This document shows positions 39,627 to 51,445 of a DNA stretch of 64,000 nucleotides, piece by piece. A program made the position numbers and the translations under genes. Position 1 is the first letter of the stretch, and every line of letters starts with the position of its first letter. The notes under the pieces were generated by a model, which was given only the letters and a program-made list of their open reading frames with translations, was not told where the DNA came from and ran no database searches. The stretch is from Turnera subulata (Eukaryota; Streptophyta; Magnoliopsida; Malpighiales; Passifloraceae), in the NCBI GenBank assembly GCA_028386065.3, contig JAKUCV010001966.1:299638-363637 (forward strand). Direction: 5' to 3'.

Positions 39627-40231
39627 TCATCTTCTGGTGGTATTGAAGCCTCTCTTCTGTCTCTTCTGGATTTCTTTTAATTTTGATCTGCGGCTTGGGG
39701 GTTTAATTGCCTCCTCCTCGTCATCTGAAGGTTCATCATCCTCCTCCGGCTTGGCTTCTTCCTCATCGAATCCATACATTTTGGAGATGAAATAAGGTGC
39801 GACGAAATTGGCCGTCACATACATGAACAACATTACACCTCTGCAAGAAAAAGAAAAAAAAAAAAAGAAAGAAAGAAAAGAAAAATGAGTAGAAGAGTAA
39901 GAAGCCAGCCGGCCGGCCAGCCAATAACTCAATCTTAAGCCAAACAGGGCTATATTTGGTTCTAATTAATTAGAGAGAATGGTAAGTCAACCAACCCTGT
40001 TTGTAGTAACACTGATATGTCACCACGTGGAGTAACAGCACCGAGAATTAGAGAATCGGCAATTGCCGTAGTCCTCATTGTGGTTCTCCGGCTGCAGGTG
40101 ACAAGCCTGGTATGTTCTTGTCCATAACCATAAGGCCATAGTGATTTTACTGTCTTGGAATCTTGCTTCTGTTTGGGTTTGGAGTGCAGGGGAAGTAATG
40201 AAGAAGGGAAGTGGAGGCACTTCATGGCCAT
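39627..40231 (-). CDS. Small two-exon protein, probable plastid membrane protein
   Basis: Exon 1 is 39996-40231 (ATG at 40231) and exon 2 is 39627-39840, giving 149 residues. The intron is GT-AG and the join reads LLQTGGVMLFMYV. The first 60 or so residues are rich in Ser, Thr, Lys and Arg and poor in acidic residues, as in a chloroplast transit peptide. One hydrophobic stretch follows (GGVMLFMYVTANFVAPYFI), then an acidic tail (DEEEAKPEEDDEPSDDEEE) and a basic C-terminus (RRSKLKEIQKRQKRG). I do not recognise the family. A thylakoid or envelope single-pass protein is an inference from the transit-like leader. Its stop lies 328 bp from the convergent Rab3GAP stop. Confidence 0.75.
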
Positions 40232-40830
40232 AATTAGAAAATGCAGATTAGTGTGAGGAGGAATGCTCTGCCTCTGTTTGCTTCAGTGTGGATAATGTTG
40301 GCTTGTTGCGGGAGAGATTTTGTTCCTTTATGTGAAACGGGACGCGGGAGATATTATTTTGGGTGACGAGATGACACAATAGAAGTGAAGACTCTTTTGG
40401 AATCGGACGGCTCAGTGTGAAACTAATATGGGCTCATTTTTTATATACTTGAGCCTTTATGGTCCAGGAGGCCCATTACAGGTTTCGATTCCTTAGATTA
40501 GACCCAACTGAATTTTGTTTCTGATATTTAGCAGCTTTGTAATCTTTCATGAAAAGAATTTATGATACTCTAGCAGCGTTATCAATTCGAGTAGCCTGAT
40601 ACTTTGATATAATAATTTAAATTTATAAATATGGGGTTAACATTAGGGATTTTTAAAAATTTATTGGAATATATTTTACTAATCAGCATGTATGTTAATG
40701 TTATAGAATTTCTTTTATTTAATGGATTCGGGAGCGAAAATCTTCAATAGAACAAATCATTTGAAGAAGCTGGAGAAGATAAGGACGGTGTTTTGTTCAA
40801 TCCAAACTATAATCACCATTTGAAAAAAAA
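40232..40830. other. Upstream region of the plastid-protein gene and spacer
   Basis: No further gene was seen. The part next to 40231 should contain the promoter of the minus-strand gene. Confidence 0.5.
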
Positions 40831-40905
40831 CATACAACTTGTACAAATAGGGGATGTATTTGTGAATAAGAAATATACAAAATATATTTTCCTCCATCTT
40901 TTACA
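40831..40905 (+). repeat. Truncated 5' LTR of the second Copia element
   Basis: Seventy-five bases from CATACAACTTGT to the TTTTACA end match 47255-47329 with a few differences. The upstream 200 bases expected from the 3' LTR are absent. Confidence 0.85.
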
Positions 40906-40917
40906 TGGCAGCGGAGC

Positions 40918-41040
40918 AGGCTAAGAAAAGTCTTGATTTTTCTTCTTCTCTCAAAAGATCAATTTTGATCTAATTTTCAGGCTAAGAAAAGCCTTGATTT
41001 TTCTTCTTTTCTTAAGATCAACCTCGATCTGATTTCTTTT
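40918..41040 (+). repeat. Tandem ~61-bp duplication in the Copia leader
   Basis: Two neighbouring copies (about 40918-40978 and 40979-41040) start GGCTAAGAAAAG(T/C)CTTGA and contain AAGATCAA and GATCT(A/G)ATTT. The duplicate lies between the primer-binding site and the gag start. Confidence 0.75.
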
Positions 41041-43572
41041 CTATTATCCCTCATACTTTTGTTATCAAAAGATCACAATTGATCTATCTTCTTTTCTATC
41101 CTCATGGCTGATGACAAACCTAATGGTGGCAGCAAAGATGGAGCATTTGTGTTGATAGTGCCTGTTACTTCAGGTAAAATTGTCGACACTTTTTCTCCAT
41201 ACTACCTGCACCCATCAGATCATTCAGGCCTGATTTTTGTCACACAACCTCTTAATGAAGAAGGAGATAATTATTTCTCTTGGAGAAAAAATTTCCTCAA
41301 TGCGCTCCAATCCAAAAACAAAACAAGTTTTGTGGATGGAACGATTGTTCAAACCGGATGTTACATCCCCGGATTTCCAATCATGGGTGCAGTGCTACGC
41401 GATTGTCCTCTCGTGGCTAACCAACTCCCTTGTTAAAAAATTGCAAGAGGGTGCCACACATGCAGAAACAGCAAGAGAAGTATGGGAAGACCTCGAGGAG
41501 AGATTTATGCAAGGTATTGCACCCAGAGTATACGAGTTGAAGCGGACAATAGCACTTTTACAACAGGAAAAGGCACCCATCTCCACTTACTATGGGAAAC
41601 TAAAAGCAACATGGGGAGAGTTGCAAGGACTTAATCCTATTCCTAATTGCAAGTGTGGGTGCAGTTGTGGTGCAACAAAGAAGATGCAGACCATGAGAGA
41701 AGAAGAGAAAGTCTATGATTTTTTGATGGGATTGGATGAGACGCACTCCACGGTACGTTCACAAGTATTAAATATTGACCCACTTCCTACTCTTGGGCGT
41801 GTATATGCTCTTGTGGCGTAGGATGAAAAGCAAAAATTGGTTGTTGCAACTAGAATTCCAATAGTTGAGGCAACAACATTATTGGCAAAAGGAAATGTTG
41901 AGCAGACAAGAAAAATTGAAGACAAATTCTCACCATGCCCACACTGTGGAAAGACAAATCACAGTCCAGAGTTTTGTTACAAGATTATTGGTTATCCAGC
42001 AGGCTGGCAAAAACCTGGTGGCCGTGGAGGAAAGTATAATCAATCTCATTCTCGAGGTCGAAATAGAGGAGCTGCCCTGGCCGTCACCACTGATACAATG
42101 ATACCAAGCCTAACATCAGCACAACAACAACAATTGCTGGCACTTCTTAGTAAGGAGAAATCAACTCCAGGTGACACATTTGTCAATATGGCAACCTCCA
42201 ACTCTTTAGGTAAAAATGATAAGCCTACTTGGATTGTTGACACAGGAGCAACAAGTCACATCACTTTAAATATTAATCAACTATCTGATATGATGCCTTG
42301 TGAAAATAAACCATCTGTACATTTGCCAAATGGTGAGACAGTCAAAGTTTGTGGCTATGGACAAGTTATTTTGGACAAGGATTTGATACTCAAACAAGTC
42401 CTTGAGGTTCTAGATTTTCATTTCAATCTATTGTCAGTTAGCAAACTGACTCGTGACTTAAAGTGCTCTGTGATCTTTTTACCTGATTGTTTTGTGATCC
42501 AGGACTTACACTCGAGGAAGCTGATTAGAGTGGGTAGAGAGCATGAAGGGCTATATTATCTGGAACCAATAAAAGGGGAGAAAGCCTTGTTAGCACATGG
42601 TACAGTCAGCATAAAGCAATGGCATAAACGACTGGGGCATATACCAATGGATCGTCTTTATTTGGTTCCGAATTTACCCATGGATTCTAATTTTAAGAAA
42701 ACATCACTCTGTGATGCTTGTTATAGAGCTAAACAAACTCGGTTATCATTTTCTCTTAGTTTGAATAAATCAGAACATGCTTTTGATTTACTGCATTGTG
42801 ATATTTGGGGGCCATATAAAACTACATCTCTTTCAGGAGCACATTATTTTCTTACCTTGGTTGATGATTATAGCCGTGCAACTTGGGTATTCTTGATAAA
42901 ATATAAATCCAAGGTGAAGACGTATTTGTTGCAGTTTTTTAATTGGGTCCATACACAATTTAGCAAACAAATCAAGACAATCCGTTCTGACAATGGCCTA
43001 GAGTTTGTCTATGAAGAGTTACTGAAATATTACATGGAGAATGGTGTGGAAAGATAATCCAGTTGTGTTTACACACCTCAACAAAATGGGGTGGTAGAAC
43101 GCAAACACAGGCATATTTTAGAAGTGGCACGAGCATTGCGATTCCAAGCACATCTTCCTATTGACTTTTGGGGTGAATGCAATCTGACAGCGACATATTT
43201 AATAAATCGCATGCCCCTGACTAGCTCACACAACAAGACACCATATGAGTTGCTGCTTGGTAAACAACCGAGGTATGAGCACTTACGTTGCTTTGGATGT
43301 CTTTGTTAGGCACATGTGAATAGTAAAAGAGATAAATTTGAGCCAAGGAGTAGGCCATGAGTATTTATAGGATATCCTAGTGGGCAGAAGGGATATCAAG
43401 TCTATGACCTTGACAACAAGAAGGTTTATGTGACTCGAGATGTGCATTTTTAAAAAGAAATTTTTCCATTTACACTAGCCGAAGACAAAGTGCAATCACA
43501 ACAAGAGGTGTATTTTGATGAGAATCCAAACGATACACAGTCACCAGCACCAGATCATATATCACATGATAC

Positions 43573-45160
43573 TGTGAATACCCAAATTTGACCCATGAAA
43601 ATTGTATTGAGATTACATTCCTGACATGTTTGAATCATAAGATTGATGAGTTAGTCTTGGGTTGAAGCATGGATGGGGTTTAATTTTAGTAGAATTTATA
43701 CGTTATAGTATTTATATGCCTAGGATTAATGAGACGATTTAATCATAGGATATGTTAACGACTAAATTGCTAAAATATATTTTATCTCATTAAATTTGGG
43801 CTTGTTTATTTATTAAACCCAATTATGTTTATTCTTGGGTTGAAGATAAATGTAAGGGTCCAATTTAATAAGGTATGGACTTTTCTCCAGAGTTGCACAA
43901 CCCATTAACACCTTGCTTGCAGACAAATTTAGCTCTGATTTTTGTGGAAAATCAGAGTTAAATCATTCCTTAATAGCAAGAATGTTTTTGGTATGATTTT
44001 GGCTTAAAATAAGGAATCAATGGGTAATTAGTCAATTAGGAGATGATTGAGAGGAGTAGTAATCAAGAAAGCAGAGGATTCTAGGCAATCTAGGGGTTAA
44101 TTACGCGGTAGGATCAACCAGGGAGGAATTAGGGGAGAATCGGGACCGAAAAAGGAAAGAACGGGTGAGACGCGTAGGATGACCGCCGAGCCTGGGCGGT
44201 CTTCCACCCATGATCGCCCGGCCTGGCTGTCATCCATAGGATGACCGCCGGCCATGGCGGTCATGCACTCCCAGAAACGCGTTTTCTCCCTGATTTTCGC
44301 ATGTAATCTGATTCTACTCGGTTTTGGCCCAGATTTTTGGCCATTACCTTGGTCATTAAGTTGGTCCACGCCTCTAGGCTACCCAGAATACTACAAATAG
44401 GACCCTCTTCTCACATTTCAAAACACACACATGCTATTACACAAACACTCTTCATAAAGCTTTGAAGCTTGAAGAAACTCTATCTCTCGAAGCTTAAGAA
44501 ATAGTTCCATAGACAGAACTCTGGTAGAATTTCGTTGGTAGCATCATCCATTGAAGGCAGCAAAAGGGGAAAATCAAGAAGAACTCCAAGATTGAGTTGA
44601 GGAGTGGGAGGAAATTGTATGGGAGGCACAACCCAAACCAAGGAGCTAGAGGAGGGCTACAAGAGGTAATCATAATCCCTTTTTGTCTGACCAATTATTG
44701 TTGAGATGTTGATGTTGATGATGATGTGATTGTTGTGATGCCATGTCAAGAACTACGTGGGCTTTGAACCCGGTCGCTGGGGTACGTAGGTGGTTTCTAG
44801 TGGTGGAAACTCAAGCCCAATATTCTTCTTCCCCCCTTTCTTTTTTAATATTCAGTTATTACGTGTTTTAGTGCCCACACTTGCACACTTGCACAAGGCA
44901 TACAAAATCCTTTAATTGCACAAAGTTTTACCCCAACATGGATGAGTGCCTAACACCTTCCCATCCATGACGAATCCCCGGGTCCAGCATCTTTGGTTCC
45001 TTATTCAATCGCCTAAATGGAGTCACACGAAGGGTTTTTCCCAAGTTTTTGTCCCTTAATAAAATTTGGGTGGTGACTCCAAAGATGTTGGATGATGGTT
45101 ATGAAGAAGGTGCAAAGGAAAGGTGAATAGGCCCAAGTGATTTTGGGTCGGGTATTCACA
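43573..45160. mobile_element. Solo LTR (TG...CA, 1588 bp) inside Copia
   Basis: The insert begins TGTGAATACCC and ends GGGTATTCACA, an 11-bp perfect inverted terminus. It is flanked by GATAC direct repeats (43568-43572 and 45161-45165). Removing it with one repeat restores the Copia frame (DHISHD then TNEMHEPC). The TG...CA ends, 5-bp duplication, lack of coding content and size fit an LTR left by recombination between the two LTRs of a retrotransposon. A GGTGGTGACTCC stretch near 45071 recalls ends of Tat-lineage Gypsy LTRs; this family guess is weak. The strand of the LTR was not settled. Confidence 0.85.
44181..44264. repeat. GC-rich inverted repeats inside the solo LTR
   Basis: GACCGCC (44181-44187) pairs with GGCGGTC (44195-44201). 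ATGACCGCC (44241-44249) pairs with GGCGGTCAT (44256-44264). A third, weaker copy lies between them (GATCGCCCGG...CTGTCATC). The surroundings are AT-rich. Confidence 0.75.
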
Positions 45161-47054
45161 GATACAAATGAGATGCATGAACCATGTCATACAAGTAGTG
45201 ATCATGAGTATGCCACACAAATAGATCATTCACCAGCTAATGATGTTATGTCAGCTCCAAGCAATCAGAATTTGCCGAGTAACAACCAACCGGAATCATG
45301 TATTAGCAAACGATCAAGGCAAGTCTCACGTTTGTTATCTGGATATGATTATACTCTTCCCCCTTCATTGGTTCCCACACCTGATACATCGCTCTCTCCT
45401 CCTCCTTCGGCTAACTCAACGGTATATCCTATGTCACAATTCATTTCATATTCAAATTTTTCTCTTACTCACTCTGCCTTTTTAGTGGCCATCTCCTCCA
45501 ATGATGAGCCTAAAAGATTTTATCAGACAGTCCAACACAAGCAATGGCGTGATGCCATGGCACAAGAGATTGCAGCCTTAGAAGCCAATCACACTTGGAC
45601 ACTTGAGTCTTTGCCCCCTGGCAAACGAGCAATTGATTTTAAATGGGTGTACAAAATCAAGTACAAACCTGATGGCAGTATCAAACGCTATAAGGCACGC
45701 CTTGTAGCAAAAGGATACACTCAATAGAAGGTGTGGATTTCCATGAAACTTTTGCTCCAGTAGCCAAACTAGTCACTATTCGTTGCTTACTGGCTGTTGC
45801 TTCAGTAAAAAATTAGGAGTTGCATCAACTTGATGTTAACAATGCCTTCTTACACGGTGATCTCGAAGAAGAGGTACACATGAAAATTCCCCAAGGATTT
45901 TCCAAACAGGGGGAGCAACGAGTATGTCGCTTACAAAAATCTCTTTATGGGCTCCGTCAAGCGTCAAGAAATTGGTATCATAAATTCACAACCTCTCTTC
46001 TCAGTATTGGTTTTAGACAATCTGATGCTGATCATTCTTTGTTTACTTCATCACGAAATGGAGGATATTTTGTTGTTGTGCTTATTTATGTAGATGATGT
46101 TATCGTAACTGGCAATGATCATGATTGTATTTGTGATCTAAAGCGGCATCCAGACACAAAGTTCCATATTAAGGATTTGGGAAAGCTCAAGTACTTCCTC
46201 GGCATCAAAGTAACACGTTCACCAGCAGGAATTATGTTAAGCCAACGCAAGTATGTGCTTGACATCTTGGCAGATAGCGGTCTCACAGGTTGCAAACCAG
46301 CAACATTTCCAATGGAGCAACAACATAAGCTTGAAACAGACACAAGTGAACCTTGCAGTGATCCTGAGCAATATCGTCGTTTGGTGGGTCGCTTACTTTA
46401 TCTCACAATTACACGACCAGATATTAGTTATGCAATTCACATCTTAAGTCAATTCATGCAGACTCCTCGTCAGTCTCATCTTGTCGTTGCCCATAAGGTG
46501 TTACGCTATCTTAAAGGAACACCTGGTCAAGGTATTCTTTTTCCTTCTAATAGTAAACTTTCCTTAGTGGCATATTGTGATGCTGATTGGGCAGGATGCC
46601 CGATCACACGAAGGTCAACAACCGAACATATTATCTTCCTTTGGTTCTTCACCAATCTCATGGCGATCCAAGAAATAATCAGTGGTTTCTCGATCTTCAG
46701 CAGAGGCAGAATATAGAGCTATGTCAACAACTACTAGCGAAATAATTTGGCTTTTAAGATTGTTGCAAGATATTGGTGCACCGCAGTCCACTTCAGTGTC
46801 CTTGTTTTGTGACAATCAAGCAGCTATTCATATTGTAGCTAACCCGGTGTTCCATGAACGAACAAAACATATCGAGAAAGACTGTCATTTTATCCGACAA
46901 TATGTTCAGTCTAAAGCCATTGTCACTCGGTCTATCTCCTCACAACGCCAATTGGCTGATATCTTCACCAAAGCATTGGGACGAGAACGCTTTCATGAGC
47001 TGCTGGTCAAGTTGGGCATTTCCACTTTGCATGCTCCAACTTGAGGAGGAGTAA

Positions 47055-47329
47055 TGGAGGATATTTTGTTGATTGAGTGATTAGTGTGATTAATTGTATG
47101 ATTGATTAGATTAATTGTATGATTGCACAATTAAGGGGATTGTGAATGTGATTGATTAGATTAATTGTGTGATTATACAATTAAGGGGATTGTGAATGAA
47201 TAGATTAATTGTGTGATTACACAATTAAGGGGATTGTATAGGGATTGCTACTAGCATACAACTTGTATAAATAAGGGATGTATTTGTGAATAAGAAACAT
47301 ACAAAATATATTTTCCTCCATCCTTTACA
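47055..47329 (+). repeat. 3' LTR of the second Copia element
   Basis: About 275 bp, from TGGAGGATATTTTG after a GAGGAGGA purine tract to CCTTTACA. It contains three tandem units of about 50 bp (47101-47150, 47151-47199 and 47200-47240). Each has AATTGT and ACAATT arms that could pair. Confidence 0.8.
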
Positions 47330-50007
47330 AATATAGCATTTGAAAATTTTAATAATCAAAATAGCGGAGAAAATTTCTTAAGAAATAAGATTAATTATAA
47401 CTAGAATTTAAAGCAATAAAAGTCTCAGTTTTGTACTCTTTATATCAGCTTCTTAGTAAGTTGAAATATTAGGTTATTTTATCGACAAAAAATTAGGTTA
47501 TTTTATCGGTCGATTATGTTTGATTATTTTGATAGGACAGAATATCATGTAAGCCTGATGCATTAAACATATTTTTTGGTTTTCATACTTGATTATTTGT
47601 AAAGTTCTTAAGATGGCAATGGACATGTTCACCGACAGATGCATAAGAAAACTTATGGTTAATTTTTTTGTAATAATTTCCTTCTATTTTCTCTCTTTTC
47701 AGTTTCATTTTCCTTTCGTGTCTGATTTGACTATCCATCCATCAGACATGTAGGCGCACCTAATCTAGGAATTACTCGTATAGTCCAAAACTAGAAACTA
47801 GAAAGGTTTCCCTTCCCCACATATTCTTTTTTTTTTTTTTTGAAAGTTAGCTCACAGATGAAACATTATGGACCCAGTAAAATTTAATCATGATTCGCTC
47901 ATTTCACTGCACATGCAAACTAATTTAGAAATACCTACTTATTAATTTTTCTTTTAAAAAATCTAGTTATTAAAAAACAAATAAATCAGTATAAAACCTT
48001 TTATATACATTATACTATCAAATGATCAACTTCTGAAAATGCTCATTTATGATTTCCTGAGAAATTTGGTAGTTGAGGAATATTTCAAAGGCAAACAACT
48101 GCAACCAAGAGTAATTTTTTTTTTTCCATTGAATAAAGTTTAGATTGGGGGAGGTTTTCCTAGGTCAAGGATATGACTACCCAATTTAGCTTGCATTTTA
48201 TAAATAATTGGCTAAAAGGAAAAAATAATAGGTGAGTTCAAATTCTCAAGCTTAATGACAGAATGCTAATTGAACCTCAACATGTTAACTCCTCGCAACC
48301 AAGACAGATTGTTGATGTATATGGCAGGCAACACGGCAAAACACTTTCACGAACCTGTAATCTAGTTGATGAGGAGACTTTTGATTTGGATGTATAGCTG
48401 AGATCTGTTGAACAAGATGCTATTGTTGAAAAAGATGCTCTTGTTCATGAGTGCACCGATCCCGCCCAATGGGTGGTGTTTCTGGCCACTTTGAACTTTT
48501 TTCTAGGACCTAGAGCAGTTGCCTCCTCACTATCAAGTGATTCTGTTGGACAATGAATACAAAAAAAAAAAGAAGGAAAAAAATGATAACGCAACTCAAT
48601 TCCATACAAAATATTTGCTCAAATTACAAAAAAACAAATATTTGCGTAAGTATATATATATATATTTTCGCCTAGAAGAAGTTGTTTCCTGAGAAAGTCA
48701 CATCAGTAATTTGCTGCGACACAAACATTTTCGTGATTTTTAGGATGGATGGTTATGTTGCTAAACAATTGCACTGACCAATGGCCACTTCTCGAGTCTC
48801 GACGACTGCCCTTAAGGAATCTTGTGCTTAATTATCATCAGACAGAAGGAAATTAGTTCAGAAACTCTTATAAATCAACGAAGCATAAAAGCGTTTATTT
48901 ACTTGGTTTTATGTGGGTTCTTCTCGTTAATTGGTTATCACAAATGAATCATTATACGCGGTTTCTTTTTGTTCAACACAGTAAGAGAGAGAGTGTGGAC
49001 CAAAACAAAAACTTTTTAAGACAGATTATAGCATAGAGCAAGATAGGCATGTGATGTGATCACGTCTTATTAATGTTTTTTTAAGTTGGGCAATTTCATC
49101 CAACAAATTTTTGAGTGTAATTAATACATCCAATAATTTGTCTAGAGTGGATTGACATTGGACGATTCATTAGGAATTTGTTCATTTATTGGCCCTTCCT
49201 AGCAAGTGATCCCACCACAGCCTTTTCCACAGATGACTATCACCTATCTCCTGTCGGTGTAGGGTTTGGACCATTTTGATTGTTTTTAATTGTCTTACAT
49301 GTGATATTTGAAAATGGCAAGACAAACAGTTAAGAGGATGCAGACTGCTCACAAGTTTGATTTTCATCCTCGAAACCTCATTTCTCTTGCGCACAAACAC
49401 CTATTTGCTTCTTTAAGAAATTATATCAAAAAAAAAAAAACCTATGGCTTGCATAGTTGCATTAGCACATCCAGCTAGCACCATTACTAAAAGATGTGAT
49501 GGCAAAAAAAGTTTGAATGTTGGGTTAATTTCCACATGAGTTAAACTACTTTTTCAACTATTTCCCCCAGAAAAGTAAGGTGCCCTCTTGTTCCACTACT
49601 GCAGAAAAATTAAGTCTGGGTTTTAGAAAGTCAGGATCCATTACATTAAAGATGCATTTGCAGAAAAGAGACAGAAAAAAAAAAAAAAAGAAGCAGCAAA
49701 ATACTAAAGTTTCTGCATCCCGAGGACCCGAATCCATGCAAAACCTCTCAAAGACAAATCCATGCAAATTAATTGTAGATCAAAAAGTCTTCAACCAAAA
49801 ACAGCAAAGTAAACCCCAACTTGGATTGGTCAGTACTTAGGAGAGATATATATGTGTATGGTTATTGGTTAAGGTTTCTTTTCAAAGGAGATAGGTGGGT
49901 GCAATAACTGACGACCCGGTTTTTAGATGAGAAGATGAGCAAATTTAAGACACCCAACCGTACTCCCTCTCTAGCTCTCTCCATGAGATAGCTTTCAAAT
50001 CTATGTC
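47330..50007. other. AT-rich intergenic DNA
   Basis: No gene or complete element was recognised. It contains homopolymer runs and a short (TA)n tract near 48652-48665. Confidence 0.5.
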
Positions 50008-50014
50008 TATAAAA
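50008..50014 (+). promoter_or_regulatory. TATA box of the glycine-rich protein gene
   Basis: TATAAAA lies 74 bp upstream of the ATG at 50088 in pyrimidine-rich flanking sequence, a standard spacing for a plant promoter. Confidence 0.7.
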
Positions 50015-50087
50015 GCCACTTCGATGCTCTACTCCTTACCAAACTCTTCTTAGCTAGTTAGCTATACCTAAAAAAACCTTAGCGAAG

Positions 50088-50600
50088 ATGACTAGTAAGC
50101 TGCTTCTTGTTTTGCTCTTTGGTGCACTTGTTTGCTCCTCTACCAATGGCAGGAAGCTTGTGAGTGATAAGGCTTCTCTAGAGGACCAAAAGAATTTGTT
50201 TCATCGTCCTAGGTATGGTGGCGGCTTAGGAGGTGGAGCTGGAGGAGGTGGTGGGTTCGGTGGAGGTGGTGGTCTTGGAGGAGGCGGAGGTGCTGGTGCT
50301 GGAGCTGGATTTGGGGGTGGGGCTGGCGGTGGAGCTGGGGGTGGACTTGGTGGGGGTGCTGGTGGTGGGGGAGGATTTGGGGCAGGTGGTGGTGGAGGAC
50401 TAGGAGGTGGGTCTGGCTTTGGTGGCGGAGCTGGCTTTGGTGGAGGTGCTGGAGCTGGGGGTGGGCTTGGGGGTGGAGCAGGTGGAGGTGGTGGAGGAGG
50501 GTTTGGAGGAGGTGGCGGTGGCGGCCTTGGGGGTGGAGCTGGTGGAGGCTTTGGCGCCGGTGGTGGTGCTGGTGGTGGACTTGGTGGGGGGTTCCCTTGA
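50088..50600 (+). CDS. Glycine-rich secreted (cell-wall type) protein
   Basis: A single-exon gene of 170 residues. Residues 1-21 form a signal peptide (MTSKLLLVLLFGALVCSSTNG), followed by a charged linker (RKLVSDKASLEDQKNLFHRPRYGGG). The rest, about 125 residues, is almost wholly Gly with Ala, Phe and Leu in GGGxG-type repeats. No cysteine-rich or RNA-binding domain is present, so this is the structural class of secreted glycine-rich protein. Such proteins are thought to act in the cell wall; tissue and partner cannot be told. A TATA box at 50008-50014 and an AATAAA near 50796 frame the gene. Antisense proline-rich frames are shadows of the glycine codons. Confidence 0.9.
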   Translation: MTSKLLLVLLFGALVCSSTNGRKLVSDKASLEDQKNLFHRPRYGGGLGGGAGGGGGFGGGGGLGGGGGAGAGAGFGGGAGGGAGGGLGGGAGGGGGFGAGGGGGLGGGSGFGGGAGFGGGAGAGGGLGGGAGGGGGGGFGGGGGGGLGGGAGGGFGAGGGAGGGLGGGFP

Positions 50601-50939
50601 AGATTCACAAATATATATGCTGCTCCATTTTCGATTATATGTTCCAAAATTAAGGAATATAACTAGATTTATTGCTTCAGCTGAATGTTAAGACTTGAAG
50701 GTGTACGTACGTACGTACGTACTAGCACTTGTCTAATTGTTTCTTATAGTTTCGTGGAGATGTTTGTTAAGTTATTTCCTATAAATTCTGAACTCAATAA
50801 AATGATCGCTTTTTATATTTTTTTTTTGTTGATAAGGAATAAACGCTTTTATATAAGTGTACAATGCTAGCCAATATATATGTGTGTGACGAATGGGAGC
50901 AGTGCACTTCAATTTGGAAATATGATGATACATATACAT

Positions 50940-51090
50940 ATGTAGCTCAACGGCCACCAGCCCACCGTGTAGAAGGCCATATTCGGTCACATCACACTAT
51001 GGGGCTTGACTGGAAGCGCCGAGATTCGAACCCGAGTCCTAGAGATGGCAAGCTAAAGACTTTACCAATAGCCAACCACCCCAATTGTGT
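50940..51090 (-). mobile_element. tRNA-derived SINE, third family
   Basis: Read on the minus strand it has GGTTGGCTATTGGTAAAG (A-box region) and GGACTCGGGTTCGAATCTC (B-box region), the head of a tRNA-derived SINE. A body lacking coding content follows and ends about 50940. It differs in sequence from the SINEs at 526 and 17490. No clear target duplication was found, so the ends are approximate. Confidence 0.65.
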
Positions 51091-51445
51091 ATAAGTTCCA
51101 ATTATATAAGGACTTCATCTAGTACATTAACTAAAGACTTAACGGAATACTTGAAGATTCAAACACTCTTGTCCAGTCAAAATTTTCTTAATTCCAGCCT
51201 GCGTTTCCCCTTTTTCATGATTTTTTTTTAATTATTTGAAGATAAAAGCGTAAGTTAGCTCAACAAAGAGAACAGTAGAACTTACGAACAGTCTAGGTTC
51301 CCAGGAATCAGGATATCAAACTAAGGCACCCATTAGCTAATCAGGCAGCAAACTCGTTTTATCAGAAAAAACTAGGCAGCAAACTCCATACTCCAATAAT
51401 TGGCCTCATAATATACATGATTAGTGACAATTACATATCACTAAT

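Larger units (their letters stand above)
41104..47044 (+). pseudogene. Copia gag-pol polyprotein, interrupted
   Basis: The coding order is that of Copia. Gag starts MADDKPNGG (41104) and shows TFSPYYLHPSD and WVQCYAIVLSWL. A CCHC knuckle CPHCGKTNHSPEFC lies at about 41937-41980. A protease-like WIVDTGATSHIT (about 42230) is next. Integrase has WHKRLGH (about 42620), DDYSRATW (42861-42885) and SDNGLEF (42987-43007). RT has [14 protein letters not shown] (about 45640) and YVDDVIVTG (about 46090). RNase H has [12 protein letters not shown] (about 46690). Lesions are a frameshift near 41340-41350, stops at 41819-41821, 43055-43057, 43307-43309 and near 43360 and 43450, the solo LTR at 43573-45160, a one-base shift near 45730, and a Trp-to-stop near 45815. 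The coding frame resumes exactly after the insert. Confidence 0.88.
40831..47329 (+). mobile_element. Second Copia retrotransposon, mutated and interrupted
   Basis: The last 75 bp of the 5' LTR (40831-40905) matches the end of the 3' LTR (47055-47329). A primer-binding-like TGGCAGCGGAGC follows at 40906. A GAGGAGGA purine tract precedes the 3' LTR. The gag-pol frame between them is largely readable but broken by several stops, two frameshifts and a 1588-bp solo LTR of another family (43573-45160). The 5' LTR is truncated, so no target duplication could be checked. The element is not active. Confidence 0.9.

Noticed and set aside
43573..45160. DNA transposon with 11-bp inverted ends
   Set aside because: TG...CA ends, a 5-bp duplication, no transposase, and LTR-like length and composition favour a solo LTR. 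A DNA transposon remains possible at low weight.
50201..50647. Long proline-rich open frame antisense to the glycine-rich protein
   Set aside because: It is the reverse complement of GGN glycine codons (CCN proline) and lacks a signal peptide or any other support.
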